Shown: positions 15,278-25,200 of the stretch, piece after piece
Layout of the letters: each line of letters opens with the position of its first letter
Position numbering within the stretch: position 1 is the stretch's first letter
DNA from: an uncultured Eubacteriales bacterium
Lineage (GTDB): Bacteria > Bacillota > Clostridia > Oscillospirales > QAMX01
DNA: 48,380 nucleotides
NCBI GenBank assembly: GCA_900551265.1
Contig: URVL01000003.1
Location: 1-48,380 of the forward strand
Direction: 5' to 3'
The notes under the pieces: model-generated
The model's input: only the letters and a program-made list of their open reading frames with translations
What the model was told of the DNA's origin: nothing
The model's database searches: none
Position numbers and translations under genes: made by a program

Positions 15278-16105
15278 TCAATCCCATCTGTCCGGACTCC
15301 AATAAGAACGCTTGTTGGTATCCATCGCTGCAATTTCTGCCAGATCCTCAGCATCCAGATGGAAATCAAATACCTGCGCATTTTCGACGATACGGTGCTG
15401 TTTCACAGACTTCGGGATGACAATATTGCCCGTGTCCAGATGCCAGCGAATGATGATTTGTGCGCCGGTCTTCCCGTGCTTTTTCGCAATTTTCTGAATT
15501 TCAGGACGGTCAATGAGCAGGAAGTCCGAGCCGCCTAATGGACTCCACGCCTCAATGCGGATATTACGTTCCTCACAATAGGCCTTCAGCTCATGCTGCT
15601 GGAAGGACGGATGCAGCTCTATCTGATTGACGGCGGGAAGCGCCAGGCCTTCGGCCTCCAGTTTTTGCAGGTGGCGGATCTGGAAGTTCGATACGCCGAT
15701 TGCGCGCAGCGCACCCTTCTCATAATATTTCATCAGCGTACGCCACGCATCTGCAAAATTCGTCACCGGCCAGTGCAGGAGATAAAGGTCGATATAATCC
15801 GTCTCCAGCGCTGCAAGAGAACTCTCCACGCCCTCCTCAAACTTTCGGTCGGCAATCGACTGCACCGCCAGCTTGGACGTAATAAAAATCTCGCTTCTCG
15901 GCACGCCGCTTTCCCGAATGCCACGAGCGACATCCGCTTCATTCCGGTACATCATTGCCGTATCGATATGGCGGTAACCCGCTTCCAGCGCCCAGCGAAC
16001 GGCATCCGATGTCTCCGTACCCACCTCGGACCGGAACACGCCCAGTCCGAATTCTGGAATTTCGACGCCGTTATTGAGTCTGATCATTTTGTAATCAAGC
16101 ATCAT
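15278..16105 (-). CDS. Aldo-keto reductase (2,5-diketo-D-gluconate reductase-like, AKR5 type)
   Basis: NADPH-dependent reduction of carbonyl compounds, in the cytoplasm. A 275-residue TIM barrel with the full catalytic tetrad D48 (HIDTA), Y53, K78 (TSKL) and H111 (LLHWP). The cofactor site IPKSVKQHRIVENAQVF is also intact. The physiological substrate is unknown. GGAGG lies upstream of two adjacent ATG codons (four and seven bases away), so the start is 16105 or 16102. It has its own promoter at 16134-16162, divergent from a second, unrelated aldo-keto reductase gene. Confidence 0.9.
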   Translation of the reverse strand: MMLDYKMIRLNNGVEIPEFGLGVFRSEVGTETSDAVRWALEAGYRHIDTAMMYRNEADVARGIRESGVPRSEIFITSKLAVQSIADRKFEEGVESSLAALETDYIDLYLLHWPVTNFADAWRTLMKYYEKGALRAIGVSNFQIRHLQKLEAEGLALPAVNQIELHPSFQQHELKAYCEERNIRIEAWSPLGGSDFLLIDRPEIQKIAKKHGKTGAQIIIRWHLDTGNIVIPKSVKQHRIVENAQVFDFHLDAEDLAEIAAMDTNKRSYWSPDRWD

Positions 16106-16133
16106 GAATCCTCCATCTTTGGCTTTTACGGGT

Positions 16134-16162
16134 ATTATACCACAAATTCCCTGTCATAACAA
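16134..16162 (-). promoter_or_regulatory. Sigma-A promoter of the AKR5-type reductase gene
   Basis: Minus-strand TTGTTA (16162-16157), 17-bp spacer, perfect TATAAT (16139-16134). Confidence 0.75.
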
Positions 16163-16235
16163 TTGCCAATATTGTCAATCTGTTTTATAAGCAACCCGCG
16201 TATAAGCCTTCCGAAGTTTTCACGCACCCGAAGGG

Positions 16236-16265
16236 TTTACTTTTTCTTCTTTCTTATGGTATAAT
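16236..16265 (+). promoter_or_regulatory. Sigma-A promoter of the second aldo-keto reductase gene
   Basis: TTTACT (16236-16241), 18-bp spacer, perfect TATAAT (16260-16265), 23 bases before the GGGAGG ribosome binding site. Confidence 0.7.
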
Positions 16266-16301
16266 TGACCCATAGAGCATAGATTTGGGAGGATTTTACC
16301 T

Positions 16302-17282
16302 ATGAAAACCATGCAAATTGGAAAAAGTGGCGTTTTGGCGTCTGAGATTTCCATCGGCACTTTTGCCATAGGCGGCGGAACCGCCTGGTCCGATACCAAA
16401 AACGATGTGGACGCTTCTGTACGTCTTCTGCATGAAGCCTTTGATATGGGCGTCAATTTTTTCGATACAGCGCCGGTCTACGGTACAGGCCGCGGGGAAG
16501 AAATTCTGGGACGTGCGATTGCTGACCGCCGCGACCGTGTGGTCATCGGTACCAAATGCGGCCTGAATTGGCGTACGGACGCAGGTCAACTGGAATATTC
16601 GCGCGACGGGAAAAACGTCTATCGTTACTTTGCTCCCGAGAGTATCCGGGCAGATCTTGAAGACAGCCTTCGCCGGCTCGGTACAGACTATATTGACGTA
16701 TATATCACGCACCGTCAGCCGCCGGTCGACGAGGTCCCGCAGCTTATGGATACGCTTCTTTCCCTTAAGAAGGAGGGTAAAATCCGTGCGATTGGTATTT
16801 CAAACGCCACAGTCGAACATCTGGAAAAATATATATCCTGCGGTCAGGTCGATTTGGCACAGGAACAGCTCAGCCTCCTGGGCCGCTCCCGTCTGGATGC
16901 TTTTATTCCGCTATGTGAGAAAAATGGCGTAACGTTTCAAACCTATCGCGCCCTGGAGGAAGGCGCCCTGACCGGTAAGATTTCTGCTGACTTTGTTCCG
17001 CCAAAGGGAGACGTGCGCGCCAATCTTCGCTGGTTCCAGCCGGATGTACTGCCGCGCATTACCGCTATGCTCGATCAATTTCAGCCGCTTCGTGAGAAAT
17101 ACGGCTGTTCCCAGGCCGTACTTGCCTGCGCTTGGGTACGCGGGCAGTCTGCATGCATTAATTTGCTCGTCGGTGCGCGCCGTCTCGAGACTCTGCGCGA
17201 CACACTCACCGTCCAAAACGTAAATCTCACCTCGGAAGAGCTTGCGTTTATGACGGAATGTGCAAAGGCACTGGACGATTGA
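16302..17282 (+). CDS. Aldo-keto reductase (YhdN/IolS-like group)
   Basis: A second aldo-keto reductase, 326 residues, of the longer subgroup that includes YhdN and IolS of Bacillus. Catalytic tetrad: D55 (FFDTAPVYG), Y60, K85 (GTKCG) and H137 (YITHRQP). Phosphate binding of NADPH is suggested by LVGARRLETLRDT. The sequence differs strongly from the neighbouring reductase, so the pair did not arise by recent duplication. Substrate unknown. GGGAGG precedes the ATG by eight bases; a terminator follows. Confidence 0.9.
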   Translation: MKTMQIGKSGVLASEISIGTFAIGGGTAWSDTKNDVDASVRLLHEAFDMGVNFFDTAPVYGTGRGEEILGRAIADRRDRVVIGTKCGLNWRTDAGQLEYSRDGKNVYRYFAPESIRADLEDSLRRLGTDYIDVYITHRQPPVDEVPQLMDTLLSLKKEGKIRAIGISNATVEHLEKYISCGQVDLAQEQLSLLGRSRLDAFIPLCEKNGVTFQTYRALEEGALTGKISADFVPPKGDVRANLRWFQPDVLPRITAMLDQFQPLREKYGCSQAVLACAWVRGQSACINLLVGARRLETLRDTLTVQNVNLTSEELAFMTECAKALDD

Positions 17283-17325
17283 GCGCAGGATCTGGTACAC
17301 ATTTGCGCATAAATTGTGATAAGCC

Positions 17326-17361
17326 ATAAAATCCCCGCGGACTGGTCCGCGGGGATTTTAT
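17326..17361. terminator. Bidirectional terminator
   Basis: A perfect 16-bp stem (17326-17341 with 17346-17361) with a CTGG loop and A/T-rich base, between the reductase gene (+) and the channel gene (-). Confidence 0.9.
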
Positions 17362-17452
17362 ATCATTTCAAAGCTGCCGCTCTCCCTGATAGCACATTTC
17401 ATTCTGAGGTCACACAGGGAATGGTCATGTCAACATCTGTATTGTTTTCTTT

Positions 17453-18109
17453 TTATTTCTCTGTCAAATGAATTCGCGGTAAATTCCAGAGAAAAACCGT
17501 TGCGCAAATGCGGATCGCAATAATCAAAAATACGCCCGTCAGTGTAGCCGCCGTATCATTAGACGAAAGGTGCAAAATTACCCAATACGCTACGCAACCA
17601 GCCAAAGACGCCACACCGTACACATGTTTCTTAAATACAAACGGCACTTCTTTTGACAATACGTCGCGCAGGATTCCTCCGCCAATTCCCGTGGTCATAC
17701 CGAGAAACACACACAAAAATGCGTTTTCTCCGTATCCCTGCGCCACGGCAATCTGTGAACCCACAATCGAAAAAGTTGCAAGACCAACCGCATCAAAAAT
17801 ATTATTAATGCTCTCAAGTGGTGTCCTGAAACGTGCATAGCGCGTCCGATACCCCCAGACAACGATAAAAACAGCCAGCGCTGTCAAAAAGGCAACTGCA
17901 AGGTACTCGTAACTGTAAAAAGCGCGCGGCGGAAACACGCCAAGTAAAATATCACGAATGGTACCGCCGCCCAGTGCGGTCACAACGCCAAGAAATAAAA
18001 CGCCAAACAGGTCAAGCTGCCGGTCAATTGCAATTAATGCGCCGGACACCGCAAACGCTACCGTACCGACAATCTCTGTTACAGTAAAAATAACGCCTGT
18101 AATTTCCAT
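17453..18109 (-). CDS. TRIC-type cation channel family membrane protein (UPF0126/YicG-like)
   Basis: A 218-residue protein of two similar three-helix halves. Each half carries the family's glycine motif before an arginine-aspartate pair: ALGGGTIRDILLG in the first and GIGGGILRDVLS in the second, with the first-helix signature FAVSGALIAIDRQLDLFG. Bacterial homologues of eukaryotic TRIC channels have been shown to form monovalent-cation channels; the role in this organism is unknown. ATG at 18109 is chosen because AGAGGTGC lies upstream of it and within the six-codon longer version starting at 18127. Confidence 0.88.
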   Translation of the reverse strand: MEITGVIFTVTEIVGTVAFAVSGALIAIDRQLDLFGVLFLGVVTALGGGTIRDILLGVFPPRAFYSYEYLAVAFLTALAVFIVVWGYRTRYARFRTPLESINNIFDAVGLATFSIVGSQIAVAQGYGENAFLCVFLGMTTGIGGGILRDVLSKEVPFVFKKHVYGVASLAGCVAYWVILHLSSNDTAATLTGVFLIIAIRICATVFLWNLPRIHLTEK

Positions 18110-18154
18110 AAAGCAGCACCTCTTCATACTGGCAGGTATTTCTCTCCACCTACC

Positions 18155-18183
18155 ATCATATCAGACGCTGCCGAAGAAAGCAA
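18155..18183 (-). promoter_or_regulatory. Sigma-A promoter of the TRIC-like gene
   Basis: Minus-strand TTGCTT (18183-18178), 17-bp spacer, TATGAT (18160-18155). Confidence 0.65.
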
Positions 18184-18198
18184 GATTTTCCCTCGCAG

Positions 18199-19068
18199 TC
18201 AGAAGAAACGCAGCTGTTCTCCACTAAAACGGTTTTCAAACGTATGCAAATAAGAAAAGTTTTCAGCAACATCGCCCATAATGCCATTTCGGCGGCAGAT
18301 GTCCAGAAACTCCGGCATCAGCCGGTCATGGTTGTCGCTGCGGATTTCATAGCGGTTTCCGTATTTTGTCCGGTAACGCATCGAGAGACCCGGGAAATAC
18401 CGGTCAAGCTGCGAATAGTAGTACTCGCGGTTACCATCCCGCAATGTCATGCCAATACCGAAGCAAACAATCCCACGCACACGCGCACGAATGCAATAAT
18501 CCAGGATTCCGCGCAAATTCTCCTCCGTATCGTTAATATACGGCAGCAGCGGTGAAATCCACACCACAGTCGGGATACCGGCATCTCTCATAGCCTCAAG
18601 CACGGCAAAACGCTGGCTTGTGACCGAAACGCGCGGCTCAATGATCCGGCAAAGATCGTCATCATAAGTCGTCAGCGTCATCTGTACGACGCATTTCGCA
18701 CGTTCGTGGATACAGCGCAATAAATCGATATCTTCCAGGATACGTGCGGATTTTGTCTGTATCGCCACGCCAAATCCATAACGCGCAATCAACTCCAGGC
18801 TGCGGCGGGTATGGTGCAGCGTACGGTCCGCATGCAGGTAAGGATCCGTCATTGCACCGGTTGCAATCATGCACGGTTCGCGTTTTCTGCGCAGCGCGTC
18901 CTCCAGCAGTTCAAGCGCATTCGCTTTTATCTCAATGTCCTCAAAGTCATGCTCCATCCGATAGCAGAGGCTCCGCGCATCACAGTAAATGCAGCCGTGC
19001 GTGCACCCGCGATATAAATTCATCCCATTCTCTGCGGACAAAATATGTTTCACTTCTTTAAAATGCAT
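18199..19068 (-). CDS. Radical SAM protein, SplB/Rv2578c-like
   Basis: A 289-residue radical S-adenosylmethionine enzyme. The cluster-binding cysteines are C22, C26 and C29 in YRGCTHGCIYCDAR. It is followed by GAMTDPYLHADR and TKSARILEDIDLL, patterns shared with spore photoproduct lyase relatives and the Rv2578c family. True SplB carries an extra conserved cysteine near the C-terminus and a spore-specific role; none is evident here (only ICRRNG), so it is probably a different member and its substrate is unknown. The start at 19068 has GAGGAAT directly upstream. It lies downstream of clpE, from which a likely terminator separates it. Confidence 0.82.
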   Translation of the reverse strand: MHFKEVKHILSAENGMNLYRGCTHGCIYCDARSLCYRMEHDFEDIEIKANALELLEDALRRKREPCMIATGAMTDPYLHADRTLHHTRRSLELIARYGFGVAIQTKSARILEDIDLLRCIHERAKCVVQMTLTTYDDDLCRIIEPRVSVTSQRFAVLEAMRDAGIPTVVWISPLLPYINDTEENLRGILDYCIRARVRGIVCFGIGMTLRDGNREYYYSQLDRYFPGLSMRYRTKYGNRYEIRSDNHDRLMPEFLDICRRNGIMGDVAENFSYLHTFENRFSGEQLRFF

Positions 19069-19122
19069 ATTCCTCTGTCCCGTTTCCGTGCAAATCGCAG
19101 TAGTCCTGCGGCTTAGGCAAAA

Positions 19123-19152
19123 CCCCTTGCCGGAGAAGCTCTCGACACGGGG
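19123..19152 (-). terminator. Probable terminator after clpE
   Basis: On the minus strand an imperfect hairpin with a CCCC...GGGG base and a GAGA-GCT-TCTC tip (19152-19123) is followed by TTTTG, a few bases after the clpE stop. Confidence 0.55.
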
Positions 19153-19159
19153 TATCCTC

Positions 19160-21457
19160 TTATTTTAAATCAACTATAACCTTTCCATCCTGGACGGAAA
19201 GCGCCACCTCATGAATATCGCGGTCATACGCTTCAATCAGCTTTGCCGCCGCAACATCCTCAATTTCTTTTTGAATGGTACGTCTAAGGTTACGTGCGCC
19301 ATACTTAATCGAATAGGACTTATCTGAGACATACGCAACCAGTGCATCATCCCAGGTAAGATGCACGCCGCGAGCCGCCAGAGAATCGCGCAGCTCATTT
19401 AAGAAGATTACCGCGATGGCACGGAAGTTTTCAGGACTTAAATGATCAAACGGTACAATTTCATCAATACGATTGATAAACTCCGGACGCATAATATCGG
19501 AAAGAGCCTTGAGGGCCTTTTCACGGCCCTGCTCCGCTACGGTCCGGCCAAAACCCACTGCATTGTCCGTACGGTCGGAACCAGCATTTGAAGTCATAAT
19601 GATGATCGTATTTTCGAAATTAACCGTGCGTCCATGCGCGTCGGTAATACGCCCATCGTCCAATATCTGTAACAGAATGTTTAAAACATCCGGGTGTGCC
19701 TTCTCAATCTCGTCAAAGAGAATAACGCAGTACGGACGGCGGCGAATACGTTCCGTGAGCTGGCCTGCTTCATCGTACCCTACGTATCCAGGAGGCGCGC
19801 CAATGATACGCGACACGGAATGCTTCTCCATAAATTCAGACATATCCAATCGGATCAGCGCCTCCGGTGCGTCAAACATATCCTGTGCAAGCTGCTTAAC
19901 CAACTCCGTCTTACCAACGCCCGTCGGACCCGTAAAGATAAAGGATACCGGTTTCCGCTTCGCCGCAAGGCCGACACGATTACGCAGAATCGCCGCGACG
20001 ACCGTATCAATCGCTGCATCCTGGCCCTTGATACGGGCGCGCAGGCGGTCCGCCATTCCGGAAAGCCGGGCATACTCTGCCTCTGCAACACGTGAAGCGG
20101 GAATGTGCGTCCACAGCTCAATCACTCTTGCAAGGTCGGCAAGCGTCAACTCCGGCGCCGGCGTATTATCAATCTCGGTCAGACGCTGACGGATCTGAAG
20201 TTCGCGGCTGCGCAACTCTGCCAAACGCGCATACGCGTCAATGGACGAATCAGACATCAGCGCTTCACGCTCCGTACCATTGGCCTGCAGTTCTGTATTC
20301 AAAGTCTCACGCTCCACAAGCGCTTCGTTGCGAAGGTTCAACCCTGAGCAGGCTTCATCAATCAAATCAATGGCCTTGTCCGGCAGGAAACGATCGTAAA
20401 TATACCGCTCGGAGAGTTCCACTGCCTGCACTGTCATCTCGTCCGAAATCTTGACACAATGGAATTTTTCATAGTAAGGACGGATACCGCGCAAAATTTC
20501 AACAGACTCCGCCTTCGACGGCTCGTTGATAATAACCGGCTGGAAACGGCGCTCCAACGCCGCGTCCTTTTCAATGTGCTTGCGGTATTCTGCAAAGGTT
20601 GTCGCGCCGATGACCTGAATTTCACCGCGGGAAAGCGCAGGTTTCAGAATATTCGCCGCGTTCATCGCACCCTCGGCATCACCGGCCGCCATGAGGTTAT
20701 GCACCTCGTCAATCACCAATATGATATTCCCAAGCTTTTTGATTTCCTCAATCAGTCCCTTGATGCGGCTCTCAAACTGTCCGCGGAACTGCGTACCCGC
20801 AACCAACGCCGTCAGGTCAAGGAGATAAATCTCACGATCCAAAAGCTTCGCCGGAACCTGACGGTTCACAATACGAACCGCCAGACCCTCCGCCACCGCA
20901 GTCTTACCTACGCCCGGTTCACCAATCAGGCAGGGGTTATTCTTCTGCCGGCGGTTCAAAATCTGAATCATGCGCTGAATCTCCTGCTCGCGGCCAATCA
21001 CGCGGTCGAGCTTCCCCTCACGCGCCTGACCCGTCAGGTTCGTACAGTACATGTCCAGATACTTGCGCTTCGGCTCACGGCGTCCGCCCCGCCGCGGCGG
21101 GTTACGATTGCCACCCTGCGCGTCCTGCCCAAATATATTCTGAATAAACGGGAAAGACGCCGTCCCGCCCGTATTTTGCTCGTGATCGTCCTCTTCTTCG
21201 TTACCAGCCGGGACAAGATCTACCGTCTCGCCGTCTTCACTAACGGGCAGGCCGGCCTGCTCCGTCATGGCCTCTATATTATCAAGATCGTCGTCCGTAA
21301 TGCCCATGTTGTCCATCACATCCTGGACCTGGCGAATGCCAAGCTGACGTGCGCATTTCAGACACAGGCCGTCGTTCACAACCTCGCCATTCTCAATTTT
21401 CGTCAAAAAGACCACCGCGATGTTCTTCTTGCACCGCGAACAAAGTTTCATTTTCAT
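19160..21457 (-). CDS. clpE: ClpE-type AAA+ unfoldase with N-terminal zinc finger
   Basis: ATP-driven unfoldase that feeds damaged or regulatory proteins to the ClpP peptidase. The 765-residue protein lacks the double Clp_N repeat of ClpC and instead opens with a four-cysteine zinc finger (C6, C9, C32, C35), as in ClpE. A charged Gly/Asn-rich linker leads to D1 with Walker A GEPGVGKT (179-186) and Walker B IDEVHN, and to D2 with GPTGVGKT (510-517) and [11 protein letters not shown] ClpP-docking VGF loop is present (634-636, DNAVGFGRT). The ATG overlaps the pgsA stop by four bases (ATGA), so it is co-translated with a lipid-synthesis gene. No CtsR operator was recognised at the operon promoter. 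Confidence 0.9.
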   Translation of the reverse strand: MKMKLCSRCKKNIAVVFLTKIENGEVVNDGLCLKCARQLGIRQVQDVMDNMGITDDDLDNIEAMTEQAGLPVSEDGETVDLVPAGNEEEDDHEQNTGGTASFPFIQNIFGQDAQGGNRNPPRRGGRREPKRKYLDMYCTNLTGQAREGKLDRVIGREQEIQRMIQILNRRQKNNPCLIGEPGVGKTAVAEGLAVRIVNRQVPAKLLDREIYLLDLTALVAGTQFRGQFESRIKGLIEEIKKLGNIILVIDEVHNLMAAGDAEGAMNAANILKPALSRGEIQVIGATTFAEYRKHIEKDAALERRFQPVIINEPSKAESVEILRGIRPYYEKFHCVKISDEMTVQAVELSERYIYDRFLPDKAIDLIDEACSGLNLRNEALVERETLNTELQANGTEREALMSDSSIDAYARLAELRSRELQIRQRLTEIDNTPAPELTLADLARVIELWTHIPASRVAEAEYARLSGMADRLRARIKGQDAAIDTVVAAILRNRVGLAAKRKPVSFIFTGPTGVGKTELVKQLAQDMFDAPEALIRLDMSEFMEKHSVSRIIGAPPGYVGYDEAGQLTERIRRRPYCVILFDEIEKAHPDVLNILLQILDDGRITDAHGRTVNFENTIIIMTSNAGSDRTDNAVGFGRTVAEQGREKALKALSDIMRPEFINRIDEIVPFDHLSPENFRAIAVIFLNELRDSLAARGVHLTWDDALVAYVSDKSYSIKYGARNLRRTIQKEIEDVAAAKLIEAYDRDIHEVALSVQDGKVIVDLK

Positions 21458-21996
21458 GTTTTCCCTTCCTTGTGCTCACGCAGTATCCGAAATGCCCGTA
21501 CGCCATACACCACAAGCGCCAGCAACTCAATGAAAAGCGCTATGCACCACAGCGCAAGCGAGACCTGCGGCGGCACACGAACCATAATCAACAAAAACGT
21601 CAGCGCACAAATATATCCCTCCGCGCACTTGCCCAGCCAATTCGACGCGGGAACATCGCGCAACTTCTTAAGCATCACCGCACCGCCGGAAAGCATAACA
21701 GCTTCTTTCGCAAGCAGCACCAATATAATCCACAGTGGGATATCGCCGCGGATCGTCAGACAGACCACCGCCGCCGCCTTCATAAGCTTATCAGCCAGGG
21801 GGTCAAGAATACGCCCGAGTTTTGTCACCATGTTATATTTTCTTGCAATGTAACCGTCCGCTACATCAGTCATGAATGCGATCAGGAAAATCGCCGCCGC
21901 GAAATAACCGGCGTTCGAATCACCGGAAAAAAAGACCGCGACAAACACCGGAACCAGCAACAGCCGGATCAGGGACAACAAATTCGGGACGTTCAT
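21454..21996 (-). CDS. pgsA: CDP-diacylglycerol-glycerol-3-phosphate 3-phosphatidyltransferase
   Basis: Makes phosphatidylglycerol phosphate, the first committed step to phosphatidylglycerol, in the membrane. The 180-residue protein has the complete CDP-alcohol phosphatidyltransferase signature D44xxDG48xxAR52x8G61xxxD65xxxD69 and about five hydrophobic helices. GAGGTG lies four bases upstream of the ATG. It has its own promoter and overlaps clpE by four bases. In many Firmicutes pgsA lies near cinA/recA rather than a Clp ATPase, so the pairing is notable. Another CDP-alcohol transferase specificity cannot be wholly excluded. Confidence 0.88.
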   Translation of the reverse strand: MNVPNLLSLIRLLLVPVFVAVFFSGDSNAGYFAAAIFLIAFMTDVADGYIARKYNMVTKLGRILDPLADKLMKAAAVVCLTIRGDIPLWIILVLLAKEAVMLSGGAVMLKKLRDVPASNWLGKCAEGYICALTFLLIMVRVPPQVSLALWCIALFIELLALVVYGVRAFRILREHKEGKT

Positions 21997-22032
21997 CTTT
22001 CACCTCATACAGCATCAAATATAACAATCTAA

Positions 22033-22061
22033 ATTATACACCATTCCTCCACATTTGTCAC
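22033..22061 (-). promoter_or_regulatory. Sigma-A promoter of the pgsA-clpE operon
   Basis: Minus-strand GTGACA (22061-22056), 17-bp spacer, perfect TATAAT (22038-22033). Confidence 0.7.
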
Positions 22062-22136
22062 GAACAATTTGTGAACTTAATAAACCTTTAAGCGTTTTTC
22101 CAGCGCTGCCGCGCCGTTTTTCCCGTGAAAAGGGTA

Positions 22137-22170
22137 CAAAAAGGCCCCCGGTTAAACCGGGAGCCTTTTG
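22137..22170 (-). terminator. Terminator of the S-layer gene
   Basis: On the minus strand a 15-16 bp stem with one mismatch (22170-22155 with 22153-22137) ends in CCTTTTTG, about 50 bases after the S-layer gene stop. Confidence 0.8.
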
Positions 22171-22220
22171 CATCCGCAAAGCCGGAGCTTCTCGGATCAA
22201 TTGAATCAAGGAGAATTCAA

Positions 22221-25200
22221 TTAGTCGATAACAGCGTAGTTGTAGCCGTAAGCGTCAACCCAAATCTCGAAGGTCTCATTGGCGTGCTCGTCAAGATACT
22301 TCGCGAAGTCGGCGCTGGATACAAACTCATTGTTAATGATGAAGAAGGTGTTATCAACATCAATCTTCGAAGTATAGGTAATGCCAAGCTTACCCTGAAT
22401 GGTGACGGTACCGTCGGCAGCATAGTCGAGATACGTATCGCCCGTCAGCTGCAGCAGTTCGTCGCCCGCAACGCCATCGAATACATTGAAGACATTGCAG
22501 ATATACTCAACGGAGATGACATTGCCATTCTCGTCGAGGACTGCATAATAAACGTTGCCGTAACGGGTATCATTCGGACGGCCTGTGAAGAGCATGCCGT
22601 ACGGGATGAAGACGGACCGGGTCGTGCCATTCGGCAGGATAGCCTGAACAGTCTGGCCCTCAGAAGTGATGGTTCCGAGATCATTGCCATAGATGAACAG
22701 CATGGAGTTCTCAACCATCCAGCCCATCGGCAGGATATCATACTGATATCTGTCAGCAACATCAGCAGCCGCCATAACGGTAACCTTGGCAGCCTTGACA
22801 TAATACTGACCGTTGGAGATCGTGTAGATCATCTGATCCTCAGTCTCCATCCAACCGTTATCATCATCCTCGCCGCCGCGGCCGAAGAAGTTGACATTGA
22901 ACTCGTCGAAGTTATAAGCTCTCCAACGATAAGCGCCGTCAACCGGATACTGGCCGTAAGCGAACACAACGCCCTTGGAGGTATTCAGAGCCTGAGCATT
23001 GTCATAAACGAAATCCTCACCGGTATCGTCAGAATCGAAATCAGCAATTACATCCTCAATGGTGTCGTTGATGACAGAAGCATCTGCAGAACCGACACTG
23101 AAGATCGCTCTGGAAACTTCCTCACCAGCAGCATTACGGGTAATCGCATAGAATGCGCCATTATCATACTCTACTTCGTAGGTAGCGCCGTCAACAGTGA
23201 AGTAAACGGTGTAACCGTCAACACTCAAGTCACCGTAGTTCTGCACATACCAGGTACCATAGACCTTGAAGATCTGGAGTTCATCAGTGTTATAGTCAGC
23301 AGCGATGGAAACAGCGACCTCTACCGGATCTCTGCCCCAGGCGGAGACATAATAAACATCCGAACCAACCTCGACAGCAGCGATCGCGTCAGCGAGGTTC
23401 TTCTCAGCCGTAGCAATTCTCTCATCCAAGTTAGCCTTAACATCATTATCAAACCATGCTACTCTCTCCGCAAGAGTCTCAGCATCGTCGATATCGTTGA
23501 CATAATATGCAAGGTTGGAGAATCCACACTCAGTCCAAAGAGCATTAAGAGCATTATAGGCACTCAGCTCATCTGCGGAAGGAGTGGAGTTAAAGCCATT
23601 CGCTGTCTTAGCCGCAGCCCAAGTATCTACCAACGTATAGAGCTCCTGAGCCTTGGCAACAAACGCCTCTGCATCAGCAAGAGCCTCTTGAGCTGCCTTT
23701 ACAGCGTCAGACTCACCCGCAGCCAGTTTTGCAAAATAGCCGGAATAAGTGGACTTCGTAAAGATAACCGGATTATACTTGCCGGTAGCCTCGTCATAGA
23801 GGTAATAATACTTGTTCGCATCAAACGGGATTTCCGGAACAATGCCGCCCTTGTCGCCTACCACAGCATCAATGTGGGTATAGACGTTGCCAACAGCCTC
23901 AACAGCAGTAAACTTACTGGTCATATCAACAGTAACAACACTCTGATTATTGCCGTCGACATAATCGTTCACATAATTGCTGTTCACATAGTCCGGAGTA
24001 AAGAGCTCAACGGTATCATCGCCGTAAGCGTTGATGTAGTAAAGCTCGTTGGTATAAGCAGTCGTAGGATTGTTATCATTTGCGCCGTTCCAGTTTCTCA
24101 CGTCATTGTGGTTGATCTTGCTGACGTAAGCATACAGAGCGGTGTTGTCCTCGGTGAGGAACTCAACATAGCGCATTCCCTTATAAGTGGAATCGCCAAC
24201 AGAGTTCATAGCCAGGACATAGTCGCCCGCGAAGTAAGTCTCATCGCAGACCTCGGCCAGCATGATGTACTTGCCGTTCTCGATGGTGAACTTATACTGC
24301 ACGGAGGAAGCGGTGAAGTTACCGGTGCCGATAGCCGCGCGAATAGCGTCTACAGCGTTGACAACGTTATTCGTGATCTTGTTGTCCTTATCAACGCCCC
24401 AGTACTGGCCAGGAACATATTCCTTACCATCGGACAGGGTGTAAGCGCCGGTGATGTTGTTGTAAGCAACAACGTTTGCCACGATCTCAGTCGTGTTCAT
24501 AGCGGCCAGAGTGAGTCTCTCAACGAAGATGTACTCATAGAGGCCGTCGCCGTCGTTGTCAATGAGCTTATAAGCAGCGCTGTTCTTCAGGCCATAGGAA
24601 GCCTTGAAAGCAGCAAACGCGTCAGCAGCGTTGTTCGCAACAACAGAACCATTGATGTAAGCGATGACATGCTTATCCAGAAGCTTCAGGAGATAATCGT
24701 CCTTATCAGCATCCTTCACATTCAGCTTGCCATCGTCAACAGTACCGGTGACGGTCTGATAATAAGCGCCCTCTTCTTCCTCATAGGCAGCGTAGAGAAC
24801 CTTATAGCCGTTCACTTCGGTGGTCTTTGCAACGTACAGGGTGTACTTCTGGCCGATTTCGTCGACAGTCGGCTTCTCTTCAATGCTGAGGAGATCCGTG
24901 ATGAAGTACTTCACGTTGCCTGCAATTTCATCCTTGAAAGCGAAGACAGAGTAATCGGTGGAACCGAGCTTGTCAGCGCCAACGAGGATAGCGCCATGGA
25001 TGATCTCGAGGTCGAAGATCTTCTCAGCAAGGGTGACTCTGTTTTCATTATCTTCAGTGCCAGCCTCATAGCAATCGAGAACATTCGCGACCATCACGAT
25101 CATATCGCCACGGGACAGGTCGGTGCCAAAGAGATCCTTGGAAGAGACGCCGTCATCGAGGCCGAGTTCAAGCGCATATCTACGGGCTACGAGTTCCCAA

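Noticed and set aside
15278..17282. The two aldo-keto reductase genes as a recent tandem duplication
   Set aside because: They are divergent in orientation, differ in length (275 and 326 residues) and belong to different AKR subgroups.
20459..21853. A 464-codon plus-strand frame opposite clpE and pgsA
   Set aside because: It runs across two convincing minus-strand genes with full family motifs; the translation has no recognisable domain.
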